This document shows positions 14,062 to 20,703 of a stretch of DNA of 20,703 nt, one piece after another. This DNA is from Bacteroidetes bacterium QS_8_64_10. GTDB taxonomy: Bacteria; Bacteroidota; Rhodothermia; Rhodothermales; Salinibacteraceae. The notes beneath the pieces were generated by a model. That model did no database searches. It had not been told where the DNA came from and was given only the letters and a program-made list of their open reading frames with translations. A program made the translations under genes and the position numbers. Location: the NCBI GenBank assembly GCA_003022505.1, contig PXTQ01000057.1:1-20703 (forward strand), written 5' to 3'. How positions within the stretch are numbered: position 1 is the first letter of the stretch; the number at the start of each line of letters is the position of its first letter.

Positions 14062-15542
14062 ATGATTACGGATCGCGCCAGCGGCATTCTGCTGCACCTC
14101 ACCTCGCTTCCGGGCGCGCACGGCATGGGCGACCTGGGGCCGAACGCCTACCGTTTCGCAGACTTCCTGGAACGCGCCGGCCAGTCTGTCTGGCAGGTGC
14201 TCCCGCTCGTGCCGGTGGGACTGGGAAACTCGCCCTACGCCAGCCCCTCGACTTTGGCCGCGTCGTCCCGTACAGGCGGCGTCTCCTGGAACGCGCGTTC
14301 GAGCGGTTCGAACAGGGCGAGTCCGAGCTGGATCGGGCCGCGTTCGAAGCGTTCTGTGAGGCGCGCAGCGACTGGCTCGACGATTACGTGCTGTTTATGA
14401 CGCTACGGGAGGCGCACGGTGAGACGCGCTGGACCGAATGGCCGCGCCCGCTGGCGCAGCGCAAGCCGAAGGCGCTGGCGCGCGCCCGCCGCAAGCACGC
14501 CCGCACCATTCGGATGCATAAGTTCTGGCAGTTCCTCTTCGACCGGCAGTGGACGGCGCTCAAACGCTATTGCAACCGGCGCGGTATTCGCATCTTCGGC
14601 GATCTGCCCATCTACGTCGCCCACGACAGCGCCGACGTGTGGGCGCACCCCGATCTGTTTCACCTCAATGACGACGGCCATCCGACGGTGGTGGCCGGCG
14701 TGCCGCCCGATTACTTCAGCGAGACGGGGCAGCGCTGGGGCAACCCGATCTATCGCTGGGATCTGATGAAGGAGCGCGGCTACCGGTGGTGGACGCGACG
14801 GCTTCGTTCCATCCTGCGCCAGACCGACCTCGTGCGGCTGGATCACTTCCGCGCGTTCGAGGCCTACTGGGAGATACCGGCCGGGGAGGAAACAGCCGTT
14901 GCGGGCCACTGGCGCGACGGCCCCGGCGCGGCGTTCTTCAAGGCCATGCGTGACGCGCTCGGCGCGCTGCCCGTCGTGGCCGAAGACCTGGGCACTATCA
15001 CCCCGGAAGTGACGGCGCTCATGAACGAGTTTGATCTGCCCGGCATGGCGGTGCTCCAGTTCGCCTTCGACAGCGGCAAGCCCGACTCGACGTACCTGCC
15101 GCACCGCTTTGAGCAAAACCTGGCGGCCTACACCGGCACGCACGACAACAACACGCTCGCGGGCTGGTGGAACGAGGTGACGCAAAATCGCCCCGAAGCG
15201 CACCGCTTCGCCCGGCGCTACCTCGATCTCGACGGTCGCGCTCCGCACTGGGTCGCCATCCGCGCGCTCATGCGGTCGGTGGCGCGCCTCGCCGTCTTCC
15301 CGATGCAGGACGTGCTGGGCCTCGACTCCGAGGCGCGCATGAATGTGCCCGGACGCTCCTCAGCCAACTGGCGGTGGCGCCTCCGCCCCGACCAGCTCGA
15401 ACGCACCGACGCCGACCGGCTCCGCCGCCTCGCCGCAACCTACGGGCGCGCCGCGATGCGCGACGAGCACGTCGCGGAGCCTGCTGCTGCCGAGAACGAA
15501 CGCGAGCACGCCGCGCCGGTGGATGAGGGTATGGAGGTGTGA
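14062..15542 (+). pseudogene. malQ: 4-alpha-glucanotransferase (amylomaltase, GH77), frameshifted by an internal deletion
   Basis: The ATG at 14062 begins a typical GH77 N terminus (RASGILLHLTSLPGAHGMGD, then QVLPLVPVGLGNSPYASPS). At about 14247-14257 the frame changes. The correct sequence resumes as DFGRVVPYRRRLLERAFERF in the frame starting 14250 and runs to TGA 15540-15542. Family members have roughly 40 residues between GNSPYxSPS and the VDFG strand, and these are missing. The junction TCGACTTTGG reads as both SPST-L and (V)DFG, consistent with a deletion between short identical sequences. The rest is complete: FGDLPIYVAHDSADVW, nucleophile Asp in RLDHFRAF (codon 14841-14843), acid/base Glu in AEDLG (14982-14984), and GTHDNNT (Asp 15144-15146). 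The last codons (EGMEV) come from the spacer word GTATGGAGGTG. If intact it would rearrange alpha-1,4-glucans in maltodextrin or glycogen metabolism. Confidence 0.88.
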
Positions 15543-15600
15543 AGGTGGGGAGGCACGAACGTGTGGAGGTGCGAAAGTGTGAAAAGGTGAAAGCGCGAAT
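15526..15600. repeat. Quasi-periodic GTGGAGGTGCGAAAG words after malQ
   Basis: The stretch is a chain of similar 8-10 base words: GGTATGGAGGTGTGAAGG, GTGTGGAGGTGCGAAAG, then GTGTGAAAAGGTGAAAG. The word GTATGGAGGTGYGAA also occurs at 10373-10386 after ldh. The run begins inside malQ and supplies its last codons and stop. Confidence 0.65.
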
Positions 15601-15618
15601 GTAAAACGCACCGCGTAA

Positions 15619-15711
15619 AGTGGTTCTCCTTTGTCGTTGATTTTGGACGTCAGCGGCGACGGATCCGTCACCGCTGACGGCCTCAAACAGACCATCCTGC
15701 GCTACTCTTGA
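15619..15711 (+). pseudogene. Short dockerin/EF-hand-like coding fragment
   Basis: Between an in-frame stop (15616-15618) and TGA 15709-15711 lies a 30-codon frame without a start codon. It ends LDVSGDGSVTADGLKQTILRYS. DVSGDGSVT..DGL follows the calcium-loop pattern of type I dockerin repeats (DxNxDGxVxxxD), with one residue fewer before the last Asp. This could be the 3' end of a lost secreted protein. The same DNA is a near-perfect 30-bp palindrome, 15649-15678 (one mismatched pair), so a purely structural role is possible. Evidence is short and judged by eye. Confidence 0.35.
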
Positions 15712-15782
15712 TATGCTACCGATTATTTTTGCGTAAGCACCTACTTGCCAGAACTGACAACCAACCGACCGACCACAACCGC

Positions 15783-16127
15783 ATGTATCTGGAAGCCGAC
15801 AATCGCCCGTGGGGGCGCTGGGAAGAATACCTGAACGAGCCGGGCTACCGGGTCAAGCGCATCATCGTGCATCCCGGCGAGCGCCTGTCTCTGCAAAAAC
15901 ACGAGCACCGCGACGAGCACTGGGTGATCGTGCAAGGGGAGGGGCAGTTTACGCTTGACGACGACGTGACGCCCATCGCAGCGGGCGACCGCCTCCACAT
16001 TCCCAGAGAGGGCGTGCACCGCATCGAAAACGACGGCGACGAGCCGCTGGTGTTCATCGAAACGCAGCTCGGCGTCTGCCGCGAAGACGACATCATGCGC
16101 CTGGAAGACGACTACGGGCGCGGGTAG
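15783..16127 (+). CDS. Mannose-6-phosphate isomerase, type II cupin domain protein (stand-alone)
   Basis: The 114-aa product matches the C-terminal isomerase domain of ManC/AlgA-type bifunctional enzymes. It has RPWGRWEEY, then GYRVKRIIVHPGERLSLQKH, the metal-binding cupin motif QKHEHRDEHW (Gln38, His40, His42, Glu45), HIPREGVHRIEN (His79) and the closing EDDIMRLEDDYGR. There is no nucleotidyltransferase (GDP-mannose pyrophosphorylase) domain, so it is a one-domain protein. The expected role is interconversion of mannose 6-phosphate and fructose 6-phosphate, feeding sugar nucleotides for the polysaccharide genes nearby. ATG 15783 is preferred over the in-frame ATG 15708, because the family starts just before RPWG. 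Other small cupins with unassigned roles share this fold, but the end-to-end match to the ManC tail is strong. Confidence 0.85.
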   Translation: MYLEADNRPWGRWEEYLNEPGYRVKRIIVHPGERLSLQKHEHRDEHWVIVQGEGQFTLDDDVTPIAAGDRLHIPREGVHRIENDGDEPLVFIETQLGVCREDDIMRLEDDYGRG

Positions 16128-16156
16128 GTGCGGCGGTTTGAATATTCGAAGGCTCA

Positions 16157-16386
16157 GTACACGACAAGACTCGAAATGTCATCTCGACCGAGCGCAGCGA
16201 GTGGAGACACGAGGGCGTAGCCCGACTGATAAGGCGAGGCCGCACTAAATCTGGGCAAGCAGAACCGTATACGCCTCCCCAGATGCCGCAACCCCGCTTT
16301 ATTCCGCTGGCGCTCCATCAGTCACTTGCTTCGCGGCATTCGTGTGCTCCGTTCGGCATGACAAGTCCGTGAGTTTTGTCGTGTAC
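16157..16386. mobile_element. MITE-like 230-bp element with terminal inverted repeats
   Basis: The ends are GTACACGACAAGACTC (16157-16172) and its inverse GAGTTTTGTCGTGTAC (16371-16386), matching at 15 of 16 positions. Inside each end a second related block follows: TGTCATCTCGACCGAG (16177-16192), and CTCCGTTCGGCATGACA (16347-16363), which reads TGTCATGCCGAACGGAG on the other strand. The interior has a smaller hairpin, ATCTGGG/CCCAGAT (16249-16255/16278-16284), around the palindrome CGTATACG. There is no ORF of note, so it cannot move by itself. The TGTCATCTCGACCGAGCG block resembles repeats I recall as dispersed in other genomes, but this was not checked. It occupies most of the 281-bp gap 16128-16408 and ends 22 bp past the GT2 stop. 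Confidence 0.6.
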
Positions 16387-16408
16387 ACAGGTTCAAAGGT
16401 ATGGAGGG

Positions 16409-17113
16409 CTACCGCGTGGGCAGGCTTTGCGAAAGTGCGTGTTTCAGCCTGCGCCCCCAGTGGCGCAGTTTGTTCAGCGCTCCACGCCAGCCGAGCTGGT
16501 AGCCGACGTGCTCGACGGTCCCCCGGCTCTGATGAAACACGAAGTCCTCCACGGGAAAATGGATTAGGCTCTTCCCTTGTCGCGTGGCCTGGATCTGATT
16601 GGTGAGGCACGGTGCTCCGTGCTTCTCGAAGGGCTGCAACGTGTGGTACGTCGAACGTCGCACGAGCGCGCACTTCGGGTGCACGTATTGATGCGACGTG
16701 GCGGAGGTGCGTTCAGCAGGATACCCGGTGTCGGCCACGTTCCGAATGCTGCCGACCATGTAGGCGGAACGGCTCTCGGCCAGTTGCAGCATTTGTTCCA
16801 GAAAGTCTCGCCGGTAGGCGATGCAATCGGAATCGAACGTCAGCACCCACGGAGCGTCCGTGCGGCGAATGGCGAAGTCGAGGCCGGGACCGTGATGCAG
16901 GTTGCGCTCACAGGCCACGATCTCCAGCAGGCGCATTTCCTGCTGAAGCGCGCGAAATTGTGAAAGGGAGTCGTCGGGGGAGGCGTTGTCGACTACCGTG
17001 ATGGGCAGATGCGGGTAGAGGCTACGCAGCGACCATACGGCGCGCTGCGTGAGATGCGGGGTGCCGTAGTTGATAATCACAGCCCGAACGTTGATCTCAT
17101 CAGCACTTTCCAT
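16409..17113 (-). CDS. Family 2 glycosyltransferase
   Basis: The 234-aa product has the GT-A fold signatures of inverting family 2 enzymes. VRAVIINYGTPHLTQRAVWS is the first strand and helix, and ITVVDNASPDDS is the nucleotide-binding loop. NLHHGPGLDFAIRRTDAPWV leads to the metal-binding FDSDC motif (the DxD). There is no membrane helix apart from weakly hydrophobic segments. It probably adds one sugar to a lipid-linked or extracellular polysaccharide precursor on the cytoplasmic side; donor and acceptor cannot be told. The start is ATG at 17113. It follows the GT4 gene by 83 bp on the same strand, so the two are probably transcribed together. Confidence 0.87.
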   Translation of the reverse strand: MESADEINVRAVIINYGTPHLTQRAVWSLRSLYPHLPITVVDNASPDDSLSQFRALQQEMRLLEIVACERNLHHGPGLDFAIRRTDAPWVLTFDSDCIAYRRDFLEQMLQLAESRSAYMVGSIRNVADTGYPAERTSATSHQYVHPKCALVRRSTYHTLQPFEKHGAPCLTNQIQATRQGKSLIHFPVEDFVFHQSRGTVEHVGYQLGWRGALNKLRHWGRRLKHALSQSLPTR

Positions 17114-17196
17114 AACGCCGCGATTCGATTCGAGTACGTGCTGCTACGAAGTCGTTGATCGGAGATGAGAACATCTTTGCCGGTTGTAGAAAAACC

Positions 17197-18351
17197 TCAT
17201 GAGCGTTTGGAAAGAAGCGTCTCGTAAGCCTCCGTCAGAGGGCGGGTGGCTTGCCCGCGAAACGCTTCGAGCGCCTCCGCTGTGTTGCGCGCCCATCGCC
17301 TGCGCGCCTCCGGCTGCTCAGCCATCCACCTGACCGTAGCGGCCAGCGCGTCGATGTCCGCAGGGTCCACGACGCACCCCAGCTCGCGGCGGCGCACCAC
17401 GCGCTCGATCTCGCGCATGTTGCTGGCGAGAATGGGAAGTCCGGCGGCCACGTACTGAAACAGCTTGTTGGGCAAGGCGAAGCGGTGATTCAGGCACGTG
17501 TCTTCGAGCATCGTAATGCCCACGTCCGCTGAGGCCGTCACGGAAAGCAGCTCGTCGGGCGGGACCGGATCCAGAAAGCGAATGCGATCTCCGACGCCGC
17601 GCTCCTCAACCACCTGCGCGAGATCGGGTTTGAGCGGCCCGCCGCCCAGAAAGACGAGCGCGGCGTCTTCGACGCGGCAAAACGCCTCGACGAGCGCGAC
17701 GCAGCCCCGGTCGCGCTGCATGTTACCCTGGTGGAGAAAGAGCACCGTATCGTCTGATAGGCCGGTCCACCGGCGTAGCGCGTCGTCAGGGCATACCGTT
17801 TCCTGCGAAGCGGGTGCGTTGAGAAGCAGCCGGGGCCGCTCAACGTCGTGCGCACGCGCCAGCCAGTCGGCGATGCCGGGACTGACCGTAAACACGGCAT
17901 CCGCGCGGCGAATGAAGTAGCGTTCCAGCATTTTCCACCCGAAGTGCACCCACGGGCGACCCGCGGTGGCCGGCAGATGCGCGTACAGCTCGCGGGCGTC
18001 GTAGACGAGCCGCCCGCTGTGCTTTTGGGCGGCGCCGTGCAAGGCGGGCAGCACGTACAGCCCGCTGGCGTGGTAGGCGCGCGCCTCCACGCGCCGGGCT
18101 GCGCGCCGGAACCGGCGATGCACCTTCCAGAAAAAGCGCGGGCCGCCGCCGCCGGGACGCTCGATCACGCGAAGGCGCACGTCCGGCACGGGTGAAGGCG
18201 CATCGGCTGCGGGCGGCCCAAACGTGATCGCCTCGACGCGCAGCCCCCTCCCGCTCAGGGCGCGCAGGTGCCGTAGCGACCGCGAGTTGCGGCGCACATC
18301 GCCCACGGAGGCGAACACGACGTCTGTCGCTCGTCGCTCGTCATTCATCAT
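17197..18351 (-). CDS. Family 4 glycosyltransferase
   Basis: The 384-aa product has the two-domain GT-B layout. The N-terminal domain has DVVFASVGDVRRNSRSLRHL and a helix of arginines (RRFRRAARRVEARAYHASGL). ADAVFTVSPGIADWL marks the domain boundary. The C-terminal nucleotide-sugar domain has LFLHQGNMQRDRG, VFLGGGPLKPDL and the E-x7-E-like segment HRFALPNKLFQYVAAGLPIL, followed by RELGCVVDPADIDAL. I chose ATG 18351 (ATG 18348 is equally possible). Longer starts would run into the DUF72 gene, which it overlaps by 11 bp. The first residues MMNDERR are encoded by a spacer-like word run. It is expected to transfer a sugar with retention in polysaccharide assembly. Confidence 0.87.
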   Translation of the reverse strand: MMNDERRATDVVFASVGDVRRNSRSLRHLRALSGRGLRVEAITFGPPAADAPSPVPDVRLRVIERPGGGGPRFFWKVHRRFRRAARRVEARAYHASGLYVLPALHGAAQKHSGRLVYDARELYAHLPATAGRPWVHFGWKMLERYFIRRADAVFTVSPGIADWLARAHDVERPRLLLNAPASQETVCPDDALRRWTGLSDDTVLFLHQGNMQRDRGCVALVEAFCRVEDAALVFLGGGPLKPDLAQVVEERGVGDRIRFLDPVPPDELLSVTASADVGITMLEDTCLNHRFALPNKLFQYVAAGLPILASNMREIERVVRRRELGCVVDPADIDALAATVRWMAEQPEARRRWARNTAEALEAFRGQATRPLTEAYETLLSKRS

Positions 18352-19360
18352 TCGTCCGTCGCTTTTCTTCTTCGTCCAAGATGCGCCCGCCGATGGTGCG
18401 GGCCAGGTCCGGGGCATTGCCCCAGGCGCGGTTGTTACAGACCACGTTGAGCGTCGCGTTCTGCTCGGCGGCCTGATAGGCGAGCGCCGTCGCGTCCAGC
18501 ACCATGTCGCGGGCCTGGTCCGTCTCGGCGATCTCCGGCACGGGCGCGTCGAACGGGTGCGCCATCGCGTAGGCCTCGGCGTATTTCACGTCGCGCGGGG
18601 TGAGGAGGCGCGTCACGGCTTCGTCGCTTGCAGCGGAGAACCGCTCGCCGGCCTTCTTCCATTGCTCCCGGATGGCGGGCAGCCACGTCCAGTGGCTAAA
18701 GACGAAGCCCAGCCCGCGTTCTTCGAGCCAGTCGAAGTAGTTCGGCGTAAGGAGATGTTCGGAGCGCAACTCCAGGTGCACCGGCACGTCGTCGTGCGGG
18801 ATCGCGCTGAAGAAGCCCTCCAGCGCCTCCACGTTGGCGTCGGGATTGGGGCTGTCGGCCACGCGCTGGTACTCCTGCTGAAAGATGATGCCCGCCAATC
18901 GCTCGCCCAGCACCTCGCGGACCGGTTCGTGAAAACGGCGCGTGTAGGCGTCGGCGTCCAGGAAGTCGTCGTTTGGCACGTAGTCGCCGCCCCGGTACAG
19001 CTTGCGCGCAAAGTACGCCTGCGGCGCTTTTACCAGAAACAGTGCGTCGTCAGGCGCTTCCTCGGCGTATTGTTGGAGCGGGAAGAAGCTGCTTTGCGCC
19101 GGCTTGCCGTCCTCATCGAGGAGCGGGTTGTAAAACGTAAAGTCGAGTTCCAGCACCGAAAAGTGATCAAAGTAATCGCCCACCGAGGCGATGGGCACCT
19201 GGCGTTCCTCAAAGGTCTTGCCGCCGAGGGTGCGCTTGCGGCGGCGCGTGTGGTTGGCGAAGCGCTCGGCATAGACCTGCCCGATCCAGCCGGCGTAGCG
19301 GTCGCTGGCCGTGCCGAACCGGAGATGCGGCTGCACGCGCCGGACGTCGTAGCCGCTCAC
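18341..19360 (-). CDS. DUF72 (YecE-like) family protein
   Basis: The 339-aa product shows the TIM-barrel DUF72 pattern: LRFGTASDRYAGWIGQVY near the start, YFDHFSVLELDFTFYNP, then FLVKAPQAYF. VHLELRSEHLLTPNYFDWL and NVVCNNRAWGNAPDLARTI come near the C terminus. The biochemical function of the family is not settled to my knowledge. It is longer than the usual 240-280 aa, mainly from an insert around RRRKRTLGGKTFEERQVP and the middle helices. The start is GTG 19360; the upstream frame stays open into the spacer (NDLDERREQ) but offers no better start. Its last codons (KRRTNDE) and the following GT4 start come from one spacer-like word run, and the two genes overlap by 11 bp. Confidence 0.85.
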   Translation of the reverse strand: MSGYDVRRVQPHLRFGTASDRYAGWIGQVYAERFANHTRRRKRTLGGKTFEERQVPIASVGDYFDHFSVLELDFTFYNPLLDEDGKPAQSSFFPLQQYAEEAPDDALFLVKAPQAYFARKLYRGGDYVPNDDFLDADAYTRRFHEPVREVLGERLAGIIFQQEYQRVADSPNPDANVEALEGFFSAIPHDDVPVHLELRSEHLLTPNYFDWLEERGLGFVFSHWTWLPAIREQWKKAGERFSAASDEAVTRLLTPRDVKYAEAYAMAHPFDAPVPEIAETDQARDMVLDATALAYQAAEQNATLNVVCNNRAWGNAPDLARTIGGRILDEEEKRRTNDE

Positions 19361-19582
19361 CTGCTCGCGGCGCTCGTCGAGGTCGTTCCCGGTCGATGGT
19401 TGGTGGTTGATGGTTACTGGTTATCGATTGGTGATTTCTGGTTGCGGTTCATGGTTAAGCGGTTTCAAGTTGCAAGTTGGGAGCAGCTTTTGTGCTGTGT
19501 TGAACGGGTTCTGCATAGTTTGCGTCGCGCGGCGGAGCCACGCGACGAGTTTTCGGGTTGTGCATGAAGCTACATGAGAGCG
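19361..19582. repeat. Spacer with TGGTTGATGGTTACTGG words, a hairpin and flanking direct repeats
   Basis: Positions 19390-19480 are a chain of GGTT-words at about 7-8 base spacing (for example GGTTGGTGGTTGATGGTTAC). Then CGTCGCG (19523-19529) and CGCGACG (19541-19547) form a 7-bp stem with an 11-base loop. This stem is bracketed by two 12-base direct repeats, CGGGTTCTGCAT (19505-19516) and CGGGTTGTGCAT (19554-19565), matching at 11 of 12. The hairpin lies 36 bp after the asparagine synthase-like stop and may end or process that transcript. Confidence 0.55.
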
Positions 19583-20703
19583 TCATTCTTTTCCCGTAAT
19601 GGCTTCCCGCCAGATCCAGAAGCCGAGCCACTGATCGAGCGCCGCCGCGCCCTCGCCCTCTTCGTAGTACGCGCGCACCATTTGCTGAATAGCATCGGCC
19701 TTCAGGGCCGGATCCTGCTGCACGGCGCGCCCGTGAGCCACGTCTTCGACGAACGGCCGCAGCGCCTGCAATAAGCGCCCGCGCTGCCGGTTCTGATAAC
19801 GACCCGTCAGGCGCGCTTTGAGCTTCGTCCACGCCAGCGCCGGCAGGTCGTTCATCCAGAACGGGTACGTCGTACTCATGACGAGCGGATGTTGCGCCAG
19901 AGCCGGGAAGCGCCGGCGGATGAAGCGACGCATCAGGCGGTTGCGACGCATCTTGGCGGGCAGGCGAAGCGCCGTCTTCAAAAACGAAGGCTGGACGTAC
20001 GGCATGAAGTTGGGGATGAGCGCGTCCAGGTGATGCTGGGTGCTCCCGTGACTGGCCGGCAACGGCGCGCGCACGTAGAAAAGATCCAGTAGGTTGCGGG
20101 CGCCTACGTCTTGCTGATCCGGAAGCGTCTGCCACGCTGCTTTGGTCTGGCGAAGGGCGCCTCGGCGCATGGCCTTTTGCGGACCGATTTTGAAGCGCTC
20201 GTCGGGGTCGGCGCTTTTGCGAAGGTACGGAAAGATACGCTCCGGATTGCCGCTTCGAAGCGCCCGGCGTCCCGGATAAAGCACACGCCGCAACAGGCGT
20301 CCGCGCATCAGTCCGCCCACGCCGCCGTCGATCATGAGCTTGCCTTGCGCCTGCAGTTCCGGATGATGCCGGAAGCGCAGGACGGATGAAGCCGGGCGGC
20401 CCGGTGGAAGAGCAGGCAAGTGCGCGCGCAGCAACCGAAGGGCTTCGTCGGGAGCGGTGGGAGGCGGTTCGTGAAAGTGCTCCATCGAGACATTTCCGTC
20501 GCGGGCGACGCGGCGGGCGACGCGCACGTCGGGGTGGTCGGGCGGCCCCCAGACGTGAGCGGCGCATCCAGCCCTCTCGCGCGAGCCGCAGAAGGCCAGC
20601 AGCAGGCGCGAGTCGAGACCGCCGGACAGCCCCAGGCTGAGGTTTTTTCCCGTCGGGCGGGTCAGGGCGGCGAGCCGGCGGCCCAACTCGTCGGGCGTCG
20701 CCG
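19583..20703 (-). CDS. Asparagine synthase-like protein, partial (N terminus beyond window end)
   Basis: About 373 residues are visible, in a frame open to the last base of the window; the TTG at 20686 is internal, not a start. The ATP-pyrophosphatase loop SLGLSGGLDSRLLLAF marks the synthetase domain of the asparagine synthase family (PF00733). The second usual motif, GxGGDExFGGY, is replaced by IDGGVGGLMRGRLLRR, without the acidic pair, so it is a divergent member and may not make asparagine. Such proteins are common in capsule and exopolysaccharide loci and in peptide-modification loci, where they may form amide bonds on sugars or peptides. The glutaminase domain, if present, lies outside the window. 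It is the first of four same-strand genes with DUF72, GT4 and GT2. Confidence 0.8.
   Translation of the reverse strand, partial: ATPDELGRRLAALTRPTGKNLSLGLSGGLDSRLLLAFCGSRERAGCAAHVWGPPDHPDVRVARRVARDGNVSMEHFHEPPPTAPDEALRLLRAHLPALPPGRPASSVLRFRHHPELQAQGKLMIDGGVGGLMRGRLLRRVLYPGRRALRSGNPERIFPYLRKSADPDERFKIGPQKAMRRGALRQTKAAWQTLPDQQDVGARNLLDLFYVRAPLPASHGSTQHHLDALIPNFMPYVQPSFLKTALRLPAKMRRNRLMRRFIRRRFPALAQHPLVMSTTYPFWMNDLPALAWTKLKARLTGRYQNRQRGRLLQALRPFVEDVAHGRAVQQDPALKADAIQQMVRAYYEEGEGAAALDQWLGFWIWREAITGKE

Noticed and set aside
18224..19567. 447-codon + strand open frame opposite the DUF72 gene
   Set aside because: Opposite strong DUF72 motifs; its translation has no domain and ends in spacer repeats.
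1..20703. tRNA, rRNA or riboswitch genes
   Set aside because: No cloverleaf with a GTTCRA-type arm, rRNA core sequence or known riboswitch core was noticed; a covariance-model scan was not possible here.

Overview
The window reads as a GC-rich chromosomal segment from a bacterium of the Bacteroidota/Rhodothermota kind. This placement is an inference. It rests on the absence of a Shine-Dalgarno sequence before most start codons, a two-anchor succinate dehydrogenase operon, and a lipid A-type outer-membrane biosynthesis gene beside a GumB/Wza-like export protein. A Salinibacter/Rhodothermus-like lineage is my best guess, with moderate confidence at best. No rRNA, tRNA, CRISPR array, phage gene or transposase was seen.

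Left third (1-7269, mostly + strand): the end of sdhD, then sdhA, a 63-aa membrane ORF and sdhB (respiratory complex II). A convergent, N-terminally truncated DUF4097-like gene lies on the - strand. Next come a broken lpxH-like phosphoesterase and a broken class A penicillin-binding protein. Positions 7270-8041 are poorly coding and hold only small ORFs that may be gene debris.

Middle (8042-11754): sbcD (nuclease subunit, with no sbcC beside it) and an L-lactate dehydrogenase on +. A small lipoprotein and ispE (isoprenoid precursor kinase) lie on -.

Right half (11755-20703): a polysaccharide-export (Poly_export/SLBB) protein and a 4-alpha-glucanotransferase, both frameshifted, and a compact mannose-6-phosphate isomerase-type cupin, all on +. 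A block on - reads, in transcription order, asparagine synthase-like protein (cut by the window edge), DUF72 protein, GT4 and GT2 glycosyltransferases. Export protein, glycosyltransferases, asparagine synthase-like protein and sugar isomerase together suggest an extracellular polysaccharide locus, but no polymerase, flippase or Wzc-like partner is in view.

Two patterns stand out. First, the spacers are made of short, quasi-periodic word repeats, a different word in each spacer. They often occur as inverted pairs that could fold (193-303, 2055-2111, 2371-2539, 3297-3373, 10375-10405, 11887-11948), and a 230-bp inverted-repeat-bounded MITE-like element lies at 16157-16386. Second, four recognisable genes are frameshifted and a fifth (ispE) appears to have lost about 15 codons in frame. 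The breakpoints look like short-repeat deletions or duplications. This is either real gene decay by short-homology recombination or an assembly artefact, and sequence alone cannot decide between them.
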